This document shows positions 33,700-47,321 of a DNA stretch of 64,000 nucleotides, one piece after another. Position 1 is the first letter of the stretch. Each line of letters starts with the position of its first letter. Under the pieces are notes generated by a model, which was given only the letters and a program-made list of their open reading frames with translations, was not told where the DNA came from and made no database searches. Origin of the DNA: Gigaspora margarita (lineage: Eukaryota; Glomeromycota; Glomeromycetes; Diversisporales; Gigasporaceae); the NCBI GenBank assembly GCA_009809945.1, contig WTPW01000428.1:196220-260219 (forward strand). Reading direction: 5' to 3'. The position numbers were made by a program, and so were the translations under genes.

Positions 33700-36600
33700 C
33701 GTGAATGAACTAAATCAAAATATCAAGATCATACTTATAACATAATACAGAAAATTTAACGAAAACAAAAAAGAACTCGTGACCGACTTACTAAAGACCA
33801 TCAAGCTGAACACTTTAATGTGCCTTTACGTATTCTAGAAATGGATAAAAATTTTGATAAATTGACAAAAGAACATTCAAATTGGCCACAATTAATTGAA
33901 GCAAGTGTATCAAAAAATGCTTTAGCAGAGTTTCGTAATAAAGTTAGCTTAGATAATTTATGAGAAATGCCATGTGCTATTTGCTCAAAATTATGTTGCA
34001 ACAAAGATTTCAAAGAAGTCCAAGTAGATAAAATAGATTTATCATTAATTGCTGCACCACAACTACTTACTGATCCATCTTTTGAAATTGATTTTCACTA
34101 TAATCATCCTTAAATCAGATCTGCTGAATTGAAAATTATTCTTAATCATAAGGGATTTATACCTGTTTACTCTGAATTTCAAAATTGTAATATTGATAAC
34201 TCTTTCAACTTGCAAGTTTGTAAAACCTGCCTTGGTTTTTTACAAAAAAATAAAACACTACCACTTTCTTTAGCAAATAATATGTGGATTGGTCCTACAC
34301 CATTATGTCTTCAAGACTTAATTATTCCTGAACAAATTTTAATTTCTCCTGGATATACATGCATGAACATTATTCAATTAACAAATAAGAGACATACACA
34401 TCACAAACTCAAAGGTCATATTGTTACATTATCTCAAAATATAGGTCCTATTGTTAAGGTTTTGCCATTACCTATTTATCGTTTATGTGAATATATTAAA
34501 GTTATGTTTGTAGGACAAGGAAATCCTACTAATTATCATCTTAAGAAAGTATTCAAGTTTGAAAAAGCAAGATTACTACTGCTCTCTGTTGGCTTTTTAA
34601 ACATAATATATTATTTAAAAACTTTAAATTTGATAAAACAATTTTAGATACATTTCCTGAAGGAGAAATTCCTGATTCTTTACTTTTAACAACTACTCAT
34701 ATTAATATTAATCCACAANAATATGAACATTATACTGGATATNTTCAAGATCCATTTGATTGTAATGAATCAGATAGTGATAATGATGATAATTCAACTA
34801 GTAGAACAGCTGAGCTTANATCTTCTGGTATTTTAAATACTGATAATGTTCCAGTAACAGAAAATGAACTTACACTACTTGCTATTCAAAAACTTTTAAA
34901 TAAATCAAATAAGTCTAATAATAGTCAATTATTTGATAATACTATAATTAGTGATAATAATAAAAATAAATTAAATGATTCAAATCCTCCATTAGTATAT
35001 GTACCTCATGGCTATGAACCTCTAAACCAATATAGAGATAATTTTCTCTTTCCTGCTGCCTTTCCTACACTTTTTCCTTATGGTATTGGAGGTCATGAAG
35101 GCCGTATTCCATGTGTATCTTTAAAAAATATCTTAATTACCTTATGCGTCATTGTGACTCTAAATTCCATCAACATAGATCATTTATTTTTGTTGCTTTT
35201 GATATTTTACAATGACGTGAAGTGTCTTCTAAGTCTTATAGTTTGACTAAAAATATAAATTTTGAACAATCAGCTAAATTAATTGCAACCATTACCTCTG
35301 AAGATATAAAAGAAGCAATTGAACAAGAACAAAATAATAAACCTATAACAAACTCTGCAATTCTTGAACTACTTAGAAATATGAATGTTGCTGGCTCTAA
35401 ATTAATGGCATCATATCAATCTCGTATTTGCATGCGTAATGAAATATTTGCATTAATGATAAGAGATGGCATGCCATCTTTGTTTATTACTATTAATCCT
35501 GCTAATCTACATAGCCCTATAGTAATGATGTATGCAGGTAGTGAAATTGATATTAATACACTTTTTCCTGAAAATTTTTCAAAAGCAACTGAGCGTGCTC
35601 AACTTGCACATCTTGATCTTTCAGCTGTTTCTAAATATTTTGATATTGTTATTAAAACTATTTTAGATACAGTTATTGGATATAATAGAAAAAATGGTGG
35701 TTTATTTGGTTTTATAAAAAATTATTATGGTGTGTTGAGTATCAAGATCATGGTACTCCTCATTGTCATATGCTCTTATGGCTTCATGGCTCACTAGACC
35801 CAATTCAAATTTGAGAAAAGCTTAAAAATAATAATGAATTTTGCCAACACTTATTACTATATATTAGTGATATAGTTCGAGAAGATATTAATTATCTTAC
35901 TAATAATGAAATTTTAACTAATAGTATGTTAGAAGCTGAATATAGAGCACCAAAGTCTATTAAAGAAAAACGAATGCATCCATCTTTTTTTCCTATTCCA
36001 GATCCTAGTTTGCCTAATTTTGCTGAAAATTTTTGCTTAGATTTACTTGCAATAGCTAAACGCACTTTATTTCATCATTGTAATAAGTCTTGCAAAAAAT
36101 ATAACCTAGGTTTAGTTCGTAACTGCAGATTTGATTTTCCAAGAGAATTGGTTAGTCCACCTGGTATAATTTTTCCAGAACAAGGTATTATTGCAGTTCA
36201 ATGTACTAATGCATATATTAATAACCATAACCCTTATCTTACATCTGCATGTCGAGGAAACAATGATATTAAATTTATTTCTGCTCGAAAATTAGCTTTG
36301 GCCTATATATATTATATTACAAATTACATCACTAAATCCAATATTAATATATCTAGTTCATTTTTAATGTGTGCTATTACAATGGAAAATTTCTTAAAAC
36401 AAGCATCTAATAATTTTTCACTAAATCTTGTGGATCAATCTCGTAAGCTAATTACAAAATGTCTTAATAAAATAGCTGGTCAAACAGAACTTACTGGTCC
36501 ACAGGTTTCAGCTTATTTGCTAGGAATTAATGATCACTATACTCCAAATAAATTTGCTTATATTTATCTCAATTCAATTGAATACTATTTAACTAANGAG

Positions 36601-39376
36601 TGGACAAAATATAATNATATTATTATTGAAAATGCACATCAAGATCTAAATAACCAAAATATTATAACAGAATCTTTTTTAATCTCAACATCTAATAATG
36701 ACTTAACAGCTGCTAATCTTCATATTTATTACCAGTTTAGAGGTCAATTTTTAAGCAATATGTGCCTATATGATTATGCCTCTACTTTACAAAAAATTCC
36801 TTTAAATGCACACCATCTTAGTATGTTAGCAAATCAATCTGCAAGAGAAGGTAATGAGCATGTTGATAATTTTTTTTTTGAAGGATATGAAAATGATATT
36901 GGGCATCCTCAATATAAAACTCATATTCAGTTACATAGAAAATATGGTACTGAACGAGTAGTTGTATTAAATGGCAAAAGAATTCCAAAAAAATTGATTC
37001 TCAAAATGCAGAGCGATATGGGTTATGTATACTTATGCTATTTAAACTATGGAAAATTATTACTAATCTTCATGAAAAACATGTTTCTTGGTTAGAAGCA
37101 TGTCAAGATTTTTTAAATAATTCTTTATTATCATTACGTTTACAATATATTATTAACAATATTGAATTAATACATCGATGTTCAGATGAATCTGATTTAG
37201 ATAATGAATTGTGAAAAAAGGCAATAAACAATCTAGTATATGCAAAAATTCAGCGTATTAATCATTGTGCACCTGAATTTAATACTGATGAAGAATACTT
37301 TTCATTTGATAATGATAATAGTCAAATATTATTATGTGATGATAATGAAAATTTAAGTAAAATTGATCCAATATTAATTATCAGAACTGTTTTAAAAGAT
37401 ATAAATATAGTAGATACAGCTATGAACTATTTACGTATAAGAGGTAGATTTCCTCTAAACAAATTAAATTTCTTGTTTAATTCTTTTTCTCAAAATAGTG
37501 AAGAAATAAATATACTAAATAATAAAAAATTTATACATCAAAGTAATGATTATGATAATAAACTTCTTGAAGCATGGCACTTGACTATTACTTCTCGAAA
37601 ATCAGCATGGCAAAATATTGATATTAATGAAACAAATAATAACTTACTACCAAATACATTTGTAATATCTCAAAATAGTAATTTATTTTCTATACCAATT
37701 AATAACAAATATATAGATCCTCTAGAAAAATTTACTATTGGGTTGAATAAAGAACAAAAAAAAGCCTTCTTTTTGTATGTAATCATTGACAAAGAAACCA
37801 ACCAACTAACACAATTAAACTATTACAATTATTACTATTTCTTACTGGTGCAGGTGGTACTGGCAAATCAAAAGTAATCCAAGCTATATGTGAAAACTTT
37901 AATTATATTGGTCAAAGAGATACTCTTCTTATTCTTGCACCTACAGTAATTGCAGCTACAAATATATCTGGATATACTTTACATTCTGTGTGTGGTTTTG
38001 GTTTTGAAAACTACAAAAAAACTAATCCAACTGGTAAACATTTACAATGTTTGCAAGAAGTTTGAAGTAAAATTCAGTATATTATAATAGATGAAGGTTC
38101 AATGATTGGTCAATCACTTTTAGCTCGATTTCATTTTTTTTTAAAAATTGTAAAAGCAAATGATACCTCTGCTCCTTTTTCTGGATTAAACATTCCTTTT
38201 TGTGGAGATTTCATGCAATTACCACCTGTTCTTGATACTGCCCTATATGTACCAAATAAAGTTACTACTATTGAAATAACCTCTAATAATGAACCCCAAA
38301 ATAATGAAGATATTTTAACAAAAGATACAAAACAAAAAAATACTAAAAATTCTTTAATTAATACTCGCACTGTTACAAATGCTATAGGTAGAAACCTATA
38401 GTTATGTGTTAAACATGTTATTGAACTCAAAAAACCAATGCGACAAATTAATGATTTTTTCTATGCTTTTTTATTAAAAAAAATGCATCAAGGAACTCTT
38501 AATGAAACTCAAAGTGAAGCTTTAAGAGCAAGAATTATTGGAAATAATCAAATAGTATCTGATGAATGGAAAGATGCTACATTTCTTGTAACACACAATG
38601 ATATTCGTGTCCAGTTAAACTTTGATACTTCAAAAGAGCATGCTAATGATCTTTCTCAACCTCTTATTTACTCTTATGCTCAAGATACATACCGCCAAAA
38701 AATTTTAACAGGTACTAATCGCAAAAAGTTCCTATCAGCATCTGATACACAACAAAATGCACTATGTGGAATTTTACCTCTATTCATTGGAATGAAAGTC
38801 ATTTTAACTGTTAATATATGTATCCATGACAATTTAGCCAATGGAACTCAAGGAATTATTAGGCAAATTATATATAATGAAAACTCTATTAGTATATTAC
38901 CACACCATAAAAATACCTTTATGCTTGATAAACCTCCTAAATACGTTATCATTGAATTAATAAATACAATAGCTGGCTCATATAAAGACCTGCCTTCTAA
39001 CCATATTCCTATTTACCCTATTAAACGTGAATGCATGTACACTGCTTATAAACTTGATGGATCAAAACTTCAAAAAAAATTCCAACGTCTACAAATACCT
39101 TTGACACCAGTCTATGCCTTTACAGATTACAAATGTCAAGGACGTACATTACAAAAAGTAATTATTGACTTATCAATTAGTGGTGCTTACAATAGCACAT
39201 ATGNAATGCTCTCACNTGCACAAATGCTAAATGATTTATTAATATTGAGACCATTTAAAGATTCTATACTTGATTTGAAATTACCCCTTGCTCTTCAGAA
39301 AGAACTTGACCNACTAAATAAATGTGCACAACAAACAGCTAAATTAGAAAGATGGCNTAATNAATTGCTCATTTAA
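33700..39376 (+). pseudogene. Helitron Rep-helicase gene, broken
   Basis: Parts in order: Cys-rich N-terminal piece (CAICSKLCC near 33970); Helitron-like N domain (33840-35800) with RICMRNEIFALMIRDGMPSLFITINP at about 35425-35500; HUH nuclease motif HCH at 35761-35769 followed by MLLWLHG; a paired-tyrosine motif YITNYITK at 36313-36336; then a PIF1-type helicase with Walker A GGTGKS (about 37850), IIIDEGSM (38080-38103), FCGDFMQLPP (about 38198) and CQGRTLQKVIIDLS (about 39134). At least five frame changes (near 34580, 35120, 35730, 37005, 37830) and nine in-frame stops make it inactive. In intact relatives this protein nicks and unwinds DNA for rolling-circle transposition. Confidence 0.85.
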
Positions 39377-40811
39377 CATAGTTGATAAGCAAGTAATGTT
39401 TACCCTATATAAATATATTATAAACCAAAATTTAATTTTGTATGTTTACATATAATCAAACTTAAACTTATACAAAATATACAAAATTTATTCTTTCAAC
39501 TTTTTTCTATTTGCATATCATCAAGATATTTATTATATTTATAANTTCTATATATTGTAACTGATAATTAAACCTTTAAATCAATCAATGCTTAAGTATT
39601 TTACTAGTATTAANCTACATATTTATTTATATANATTCTTATATTCAGGTTATATTATCTATAATCCATATTTTCTAAAAAATTATAATTTCAGTTTAAT
39701 AATATTATTTCACAATTCTGAATAAAATTTAATAATCTAAACTCTGTAAAAATACTAAAATCATAACTATTATCACATAAACAATACTATATATTATTCT
39801 ATAATTTATTATCTTTTGAATACTAATAACCAAATAACTAAATAATATTGTATAAAAGCTTTAAATATTTTAATTATCTTTTTAAATACTAATAAAAATG
39901 ACTATAAATAATATACTATAAAAACTTCATTAATTTAAATAATAAAAATATTATTCACACTAAAATGATTTTCTATATCAATGTTACCTACTTTTGTAGT
40001 AAAAGCAAACTATACTTTAACCTTAACTACATTTTTAAATAGCTCNTTAATTGCATTTTCTAACCTATTAAATAAATAAAATATACTAAAATGTATAACA
40101 ACCCTTTATGACAAACTGTAATAACCCTTGCACCAAAGCAAAGTCAAAATACAACATTTCAATACGGAAACCTTTATTTGATTTAAAAGAAAAAAGTAAA
40201 ACATTTTCTTTTATTTCTTATATGCTTTATANAATCATAATTTAACTCAACCAATAACATCTAATACAACAATCACCTCTATTTAACTTTTACCTGTTAT
40301 TTGAAATTGTTTATCTTCTAATCAAACCTAGCTAATTAACTTTTTAACTAACAATCATAAATTAAAATTTTGAACCANNCTNAAGCCTATTTTAATTNTA
40401 TAAAATTGGATCCAATTATATCTCTATATCAAACCAACTATCACAAAACCTTCAAATCAATACATAAATCAAAAGATAATTATAATTATCATTTTACTAT
40501 TATTTTTTTTTATATTTAATCTTTTATTTTACATTAACAAATTTTTATCTATAAATCTCTATACTAAAAATCTCAAAATTACAAATTAATTCAAACAAAT
40601 AAAGTTAAAATTAATGTGTACCCTTTTTTAAAAAAATATTACACAATTACAAACCAAGTTATATATTTTTTAAAACTTAGTGCTACTTTTATATTTGAAT
40701 TACTAACTATACATATTATTTACATTATAACTTAAATTCAAAAATAATTTTTACTAAAAGCAAAGCATAAAATATACAAATATAATTATACTACGTTCCT
40801 GGTTTTAGCAT
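39377..40811. other. Noncoding 3' part of the Helitron region
   Basis: A/T-rich DNA with scattered unknown bases and no open frame. No repeat border seen except the candidate terminus at its end. Confidence 0.4.
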
Positions 40812-40835
40812 GACTGCATCGCGCAGCTACCCTAA
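40812..40835 (+). other. Candidate Helitron 3' terminus (hairpin plus CTAA)
   Basis: A GC-richer patch in A/T-rich DNA reads CTGC-ATCGC-GCAG, a short stem-loop, followed 5 bp later by CTAA and then T. Helitron 3' ends carry a hairpin a few bases before CTRR and insert between A and T (family knowledge). The stem here is only 4 bp, so this is tentative. Confidence 0.35.
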
Positions 40836-41359
40836 TTGGATAAAAGGATCAAGTTTACTAAAATATACCTATGGTGTTAAATACTATGTTACATAAAACT
40901 ATTGGAATAGCCAATTAAAATTTAAGATCAGGTGTAACATAAAATTTTGATTTTTTGTTTATGGTTTAAAAAAACATTCATATCTCAAAATTTTGCTTAT
41001 GAAACCACCTTTGGGAGTCTAATAAAAAAAATTCCTTGCAAAATTTTGTATATACTAATGCTTGATAAAATCCCAGGCCTCACCCTAACCCTAAAGTAAT
41101 TAAAATTTATTTTTTGTTTTATAAAAATTTATTTTTTTGTTTTTGTTACATGAATTTGCAAATCTAATTTACCTATGGTGTTCAACACCATAGGTGCATT
41201 TTATAATAATTGTAAAAAGATTATATTTGAAAACAGCTAATAACTAAAAGGTTATATTTAAAATAATACTAATAGAATAAAAGATTGTAAATATTATATT
41301 TGAAATAAGATAGTAAAAATATAAAGTAAAATTTTTAAGAATGTAGGTTCAGTTTTTAT

Positions 41360-41391
<32 letters not shown>

Positions 41392-41544
41392 NNNNNNNNN
41401 NNNNNNNNNNNNNNNNNNNNNNNNNNNNNNNNNNNNNNNNNNNNNNNNNNNNNNNNNNNNNNNNNNNNNNNNNNNNNNNNNNNNNNNNNNNNNNNNNNNN
41501 NNNNNNNNNNNNNNNNNNNNNNNNNNNNNNNNNNNNNNNNNNNN
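41392..41544. other. Assembly gap, 153 unknown bases, after poly-T
   Basis: A run of 30 T ends in unknown sequence and a T/A-rich stretch follows. Probably a homopolymer or A-tail that could not be resolved. Confidence 0.9.
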
Positions 41545-41875
41545 ATTTTTTTTTTTATAAAGAATATTGCATTTTAAAAAAGTTAACTATTTCTAAATTT
41601 TATATCAAATGTTTGAAATATAGCTAATATATACCAATATGATGCTCAAATTAAGCTTATATGTTTTATAGTAGCAGTTTAAAGTACTTCTAACTACAGG
41701 TATGTTGATACATAGTACAAATTATCTAAATATCTGTATAGGCCAGATATTATTCTACCAAGTTTTTTATTAAAAATACTCTAGTTTTTACTTTAGTATG
41801 AAAATAAAGTTTTAAAATATGGAAAATTGAACTAGAGATTATAACTAACTATATATATATATATATTTTTTTTTC

Positions 41876-42363
41876 GTTTTACAACTGAGACCATGTCTTT
41901 GTTCTTTTATTAATCTAATGAAATTATAGTACATATACATATATACAGAACATCATTAATCTCTAAGAATGCCAGACTCGGGCTACTTTACCTGTGGCCT
42001 AAGAGTTGGCTAGAAGGACTTGTGTCCCATATAGTCTTATTTTCCAAGTTTTAATCTCAGACTTCGGTCCCACCACCATAACAATGGCCATGGTCTCCAG
42101 TAAATGCTGCCAGGAGTTCGTGACTTGATCTTCACTATGTCTCGTAACTTTAGTTATACAAATTGTAGATCCAGACTGACAAGTTAAGCCTCGAAGGGTT
42201 TGTTATACCAATTCTATATTAAGTCCATCAATTGATGTCCTGGGTCCCTGTTCTCATAGTATTTCAGTTCCCTAATAAGAATTGGCATTCGCAACCAATG
42301 AGATTTGAACTGGCAACCTTCCGATTTGTGACCTCAGAGCATAACCGCTATGCTATCAGACCT
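41876..42363 (-). mobile_element. tRNA-headed SINE, about 490 bp, long target duplication
   Basis: The 5' head is on the right: on the minus strand TAGCATAGCGGTTATGCTCT (A box) and GGTTGCCAGTTCAAATCTC (B box). The A-rich tail is at the left (T-run on the plus strand, 41866-41875). An approximately 25-bp duplication with one mismatch, beginning GAGAT(T/C)ATAACTAACTATA, flanks it (from 41835 and from 42364). The head matches the other SINEs, but the body and 3' part differ, so it is a different subfamily. Confidence 0.85.
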
Positions 42364-43438
42364 GAGATCATAACTAACTATATATATAATAGTAATACTT
42401 TAATAAAGTTAGAAAATTGGTTAGTAGCTTGAAAGTTCAAAACATTTAAATAAACAAACTTCTAACAGATTGCACATTATAGAACCTTTAGCAAACTATT
42501 TAAATAGACAACCAAAAATCGTATATATAGCTAGCTATATTCTTATCTATATAAAACTTTTAAGAATAACTAAAAAATCCTAGTTCCCAAAATAGGTATT
42601 TTGAAAAAAAATTAATAGCAATTATTTCTAAACTAATAATCAAATTTTATTTTATTTAAAAACTTTTTATATAATTAAATTTTAATATAATTAATATAGT
42701 AACAGATATTATATATTATTTAATGCTTTAATATCAATTATTATAAAATGCACCTATGGTATTGAACACTATAGATAAATTAGATTCACAAATTTGTGTA
42801 ACAAAAACAAAAAAAATAAATTTTTATAAAACAAAAAATAAATTTTAATTACTTTAGGGTTAGGGTGAGGTCTGGGATTTTATCAAGCATTAGTATATAC
42901 AAAATTTTGCAAGAAATTTTTTTATTAGAGCCCCAAAGGTGGTTTTATAAGTAAAATTTTGAGATATGAATGTTTTTTTAAAAAATAAACAAAAAATCAA
43001 AATTTTATGTTACACCTGATCTTAAATTTTGATTGGCTATTCTAATAGCTTTGTGTAATATGATGTTCAACACCATAGGTGTATTTTAGTAAACTTGTTT
43101 AATATAATCAGTTTATAAAATAAATTAAATATTTTATATAATAAAATTATTGATCTTATTTTATAAATTAAAATAGTAAATTATTAAATAAAACTGTTAT
43201 TATATACTATATAATCTATAACTGCTATATTTTATGTTTTTCTTTTGATCATTTGGTAATCCAGCTGTACTAGCTAGATTACTGACCAATTATTATTGTT
43301 TATAAAATATAGTAGTTATTTTTTACTTTATATACAATAACTATATAATATTTTAGAAAAAAAAGCTTCTAATATCTTATATTAACAACTCTTTTTAACA
43401 ATTCCTTTTTATGACCTATAAAACTTTACAATTATTAT

Positions 43439-44612
43439 CAGTTACACAATATGTCACATGATAATTTTTATATATGGGATCTTTGCTAGGAAAATGACTT
43501 TCTGAGATTATGTAGATTTTATGAATAAAATTCAGATTTGCTAGCGATCTTATGTCTAATTTAAACAAACTTTTTTTTATTTCATAGAGCTCACTAATCT
43601 CTACAGATAAAAAAAAAGTTCATTTGAATAGGATCATTGAATAGTGGCAATTAGAATTTTGTTCATCAAATCTACATAGCTTGGAGGGTCATTTTCCTAG
43701 CAAAGATCCCATATATAAAAAAAATATAAAATTACTATAATCTTTGAAGTTAAGATTCTTTTTAATCTACATATTAATTTAAAATTAAATGTTACAATTA
43801 TATAGAGCAAAGAAGAAACATAAACTTATCTTGTCTACCAAGTTATAGTTTTGCTATTTGATACAAATCAAAAATGCAACTTTGCTAAAAACAAATATTT
43901 TCTAATTTTAAGATTATAATTATATGTAAAAACATGATCTGAACAACTTTACTTAGGAGACAAAAGTTTGGTTATCTTGTAAGAAAAATAGGTTATCTAT
44001 GTATAAAATTAAAATTTTTAGGTTTCAATATAAAACTTTTTTTTATTAGAGTAACCTACTTTGGGCTCTTAAGCAAAGTTGTCTAGTATGTAATTTTACT
44101 TATAAAAGAAATCAAAATATGCTTTTTTTTGACCTTAATTAAGTAAAAAATAGGGGTAAATTTAGAAAAAATTTTTTTAAAAAAATATTTTCTAAAATTA
44201 ACACTATTTTTTATTTAGTAAAAGTCTAAATATAGTTGTTCAGATTATATTTTTATATATAATTATAAATTTAAAATCAAAAAATTGTTTTAAGCAAAGA
44301 TTAATTTTTATTTTGTACAAAATTGGCAAAATTTTAATTTGATTTTTAAGCTCAATTTTTTCATCTCTTTTTGTTTTATATTTTTAAAAAATTTAATTTT
44401 AAGTTAATATATAGAGAAATTTGATTTTTAAGCTCAATTTTTTCTTCTTTTCTTGTTTTATATTTTTAAAAAATTTAATTTTAATATATGGAGATTTTAA
44501 TATATGGAGATAAAAGAAACAAAGCTTCAAATTTATAGTAATTTTATATGTTTTTTTTATAAATTTATATATAACAAAACTGTTTCAAAAAAATGTAACA
44601 AATTATATAACT
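43439..44612. mobile_element. Palindromic 1-kb element, old copy with an insertion
   Basis: The left end ATCAGTTACACAATATGTCAC and the right end AATGTAACAAATTATATAAC resemble the ends of 61032-62063. Shared inner blocks are AACATGATCTGAACAACTTTAC, GTTATCTTGTAAGAAAAATAGG and GGGCTCTTAAGCAAAGTTG. It carries the 43476 MITE and a tandem duplication of about 87 bp near 44340-44513 (TTTTTAAGCTCAATTTTTTC twice). The right arm lacks the part opposite 43960-44090. Confidence 0.7.
43476..43710. mobile_element. Short MITE, 235 bp, TSD ATATAT
   Basis: Ends GGGATCTTTGCTAGGAAAAT (perfect inverted repeat for 23 bp, then weaker similarity to about 45 bp with ATGTAGATTT). ATATAT stands on both sides (43470-43475, 43711-43716). 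Inserted in the left arm of the palindromic copy. GGG start and A/T-only 6-bp target match E1-E4 in style. Confidence 0.85.
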
Positions 44613-46871
44613 ATATACTTATATATAACCAAACTTTATCTAGTAGCAACTGGGAACTAGAGATTTAGAACAGATATTGAAAAGGCTAAAATAGAGATAA
44701 AAAATATTTTTCTTTTTGGATTTAACTTTCTAGTAGAAGACTTTAGTACTATTAAAAGCATAGTAGAGCCAAAAACTCTAAAGTTTTTGTTAAAGTTGCA
44801 AAAGCACTAGCAGAAGTATATCTTTAGTTGTAGTTGAATACAATATTTTGTAAAATATATACTTTTTAGTTTTTCACAAGTTGGTACTCTTGCTACTTCT
44901 CTTTTGACTTTAAAATTTTACTAAAAATTAAAAAATCAAACTTACTCCTTCAAAAAATTAGTGGTGTTTACTCTTTCAAATTGGAAGCATATCTATCTAA
45001 TTAGAATCAATATCATGAGTGATTTCTGGTACTACTTATAAAATAAATAATATATTAGAAATCTAGAGAGTGCATATAGTAAAATTTCTTTTCTGAACTT
45101 TTTATTAGATATATAGTTTTATAGATATATATTATTTTACCAACAATCACTTTATTTTACTAACAATTATTTGCTAACAAGCTCATTTTTTGATAGTTCA
45201 TTTCATTGAATTTCATTTTACTGACATATTGTTTTTTTTTAAAAACATACTAACTTTAATCCTAATGCTATTCTGATCCTAACAACAATGATCGGAATTA
45301 CTTTGTTAGTAAAATAAGCTTTAGTAAAATAAACTGTCAATAAAATGAACCTGTCAATAAATAATTGTCAGTAAAATATAATGTTGATGAAGTGATTGTT
45401 AGTAAAATAATTGCTATTTAGTTATGTAGATATATATATAGTACTTTGATAGTATATTCTTTATATAGTACTATATAATTTTTATGTCTAGCACAGGCAA
45501 TAATAGTGCTATTGTCTTTTTTTCTTTTTGCCTTTTTCTTCTTTTTTTTCATATTTTTTTGTTATTTGAATTTTGGTTTTTATTTAGATAGTAGAGATTT
45601 TTCTCTATTTTGTTTTATTATTTCTTTTATTTTCTATATTATTAGTAGAATTACTCTACTCAAAAAGCTAGAAGAAGAAGGTCTAAAAAAAAAAGCATTA
45701 TGATATGCTTGGTTGTAGATTTCTTTTAGTAATATAGTAATTAGGTTGTACAGATATAGTTAGTATTAAAATAAAGTTTACTATAGCAGATAGAATATAG
45801 ATACTTTTAGAAGTAATTAAGTTAGTTAATATTTGTAAATTAGGATAGATAAATTTATTTTTTTGAATAGCTAATGACTAAGTAGTTTACTAACAACTAA
45901 TAAGATATTGGCATAATTGCCAAATTAAAAAAAACTTATATTATATATATAAATTAATAATTCTATTTTTATCTGAATTAAAGTTACTTAAAATATAATT
46001 TTTATTATATTATACAATACCAACTACTACAACAAACTAAAGATTCTTTAAATTTATTAGTTAGTTGTTAAAGTAAATAAATTTTAATAATATTATATAA
46101 ATTTACATTATAATATAATAAAAATTATATAGTAGTAACTTTAACCTAGATAAAAATAGATTTTTTTCATTAATAATAGCTAATCAAATTTCTTTTATAT
46201 AGAAGAAAAGGTATAAGAGTATAATAAAAAAATTATATAATATATATCACTACTCTTGTTAGCTTAAAAAATAGAAATTTAGTAATTAAAAAAAGTAGTG
46301 ATTATGTAAAATTAAATTTTATATAATTACAATAATTTAAACTAAAAAATATATAATTATAAAAAGTAGTACCAAGGCCACAAAAGAAATCTATAAAATT
46401 ATAAAATAGGTAGTATATCAAAAGTAGGTAGATTTAGAGTTAAATTTGCTATAATTCTAATTAAAATTAAAATAAAATTATAAAATTTAATTTACCAAAA
46501 TTATAACAAGTTTGGTCAAAAAGGGTTTATTAGATCTTGAAACATCATTTCATAAGCAAAAATTTTAAGATACTAGTACTATAAATAATAATTATCTATA
46601 GTTTAAATTAAAAATCTCCTTAATAGTAATATTATTATTATTATGTTATCTATTTTGAATAATTTTAAAAGCTTTTATCCACTTTTAAATATAATTTTTT
46701 TTTTACTTTTTAAATATATATTTTTGCAAAAAAGTAAACTTTTTAGCTAAAATTTTAATATAACCTATATATATATTATTTAGAGTACTATTATGATTAT
46801 AGATTAATTTCTTGAAAGCTAGTTTCCCACTAGCTAATTTTTCCAACATTATATGCCTAACAGAGTGTTTC
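44613..46871. other. AT-rich stretch with one worn foldback
   Basis: At about 45132-45413 TTTTACTAACA-type units face TGTTAGTAAAAT-type units; this is a diverged relative of the 49105 element. Open frames near 45506-45703 are T-rich and not gene-like. The rest is A/T-rich with no gene. Confidence 0.45.
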
Positions 46872-46879
46872 ATTTACAG

Positions 46880-47313
46880 CAGGGATAATGATTTTCTACA
46901 TTTTACAAAATGTTGCAAAAATCACAGAATTAGATTGTAAACACAGAATGTATTAGGAATAGCATGGAATTGTTACAGAAAGTAGAGATTTTTAAATTAT
47001 TTGGTTTTTTTTATAAGTACAAGGTCCTAAAAATATAACTTCCAAAAAGTTCTAATATAGAAAATAAATAAATCTGAAATTACAAGTATGGGCAAACAAA
47101 TTTTTTTTGTTTAATATCTGAAATAATCTGAAGACTAAATGACAAATTGATTGTAGAATATTCAAGATTTCTATATAACCAATACAGAATTTATAAATAA
47201 CCAATACAGAATTCATGCAAAAATTATAAATTTTAATGCATGGAATTTTTGCAGAATTTGTTTTTGTTACAGATGGAATTGTAAGTTTTTACTGCAAAAA
47301 ATTATTGTCCCTG
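46880..47313. mobile_element. hAT MITE, 434 bp, TSD ATTTACAG/ATCTACAG
   Basis: Ends CAGGGATAATGATTTTCTAC and, inverted, CAGGGACAATAATTTTTTGC; flanks match at 7 of 8 (46872-46879, 47314-47321). ATTCTGTA/TACAGAAT-like short repeats recur inside. No frame. Confidence 0.82.
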
Positions 47314-47321
47314 ATCTACAG

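Larger units (their letters stand above)
32600..40835 (+). mobile_element. Helitron (rolling-circle transposon), decayed; borders approximate
   Basis: The coding part at 33700-39376 carries a Helitron-like N-terminal/Rep region and a PIF1-family helicase. About 1.45 kb of A/T-rich noncoding DNA follows. Single unknown bases are scattered from 32666 to 40382 and are rare elsewhere, which suggests a multicopy element whose reads were mixed; I used this for the rough left limit. A possible 3' end is at 40812-40835: CTGCATCGCGCAG (short hairpin) then CTAA followed by T. The 5' TC end was not found. Confidence 0.7.
40850..43097. mobile_element. Composite: two core A MITEs in mirror orientation, 363-bp arms
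   Basis: Arms 40850-41212 and 42735-43097 are equal in length and inverted: CAAGTTTACTAAAATATACC outside and GGTGCATTTTATAATAATTG inside on both. Each arm contains one core A element (40861-41203 and 42749-43087) with ends of the type ACCTATGGTGTT. The spacer (1.5 kb) has a poly-T run, an assembly gap and a SINE. It is either one long foldback element that took in other DNA or a mirrored duplication. Confidence 0.75.

Noticed and set aside
33700-39376. TGA read as tryptophan in the Helitron
   Set aside because: One TGA sits where Arg is expected, TAA and TAG stops also occur, and frame changes are present; decay explains all of it more simply.
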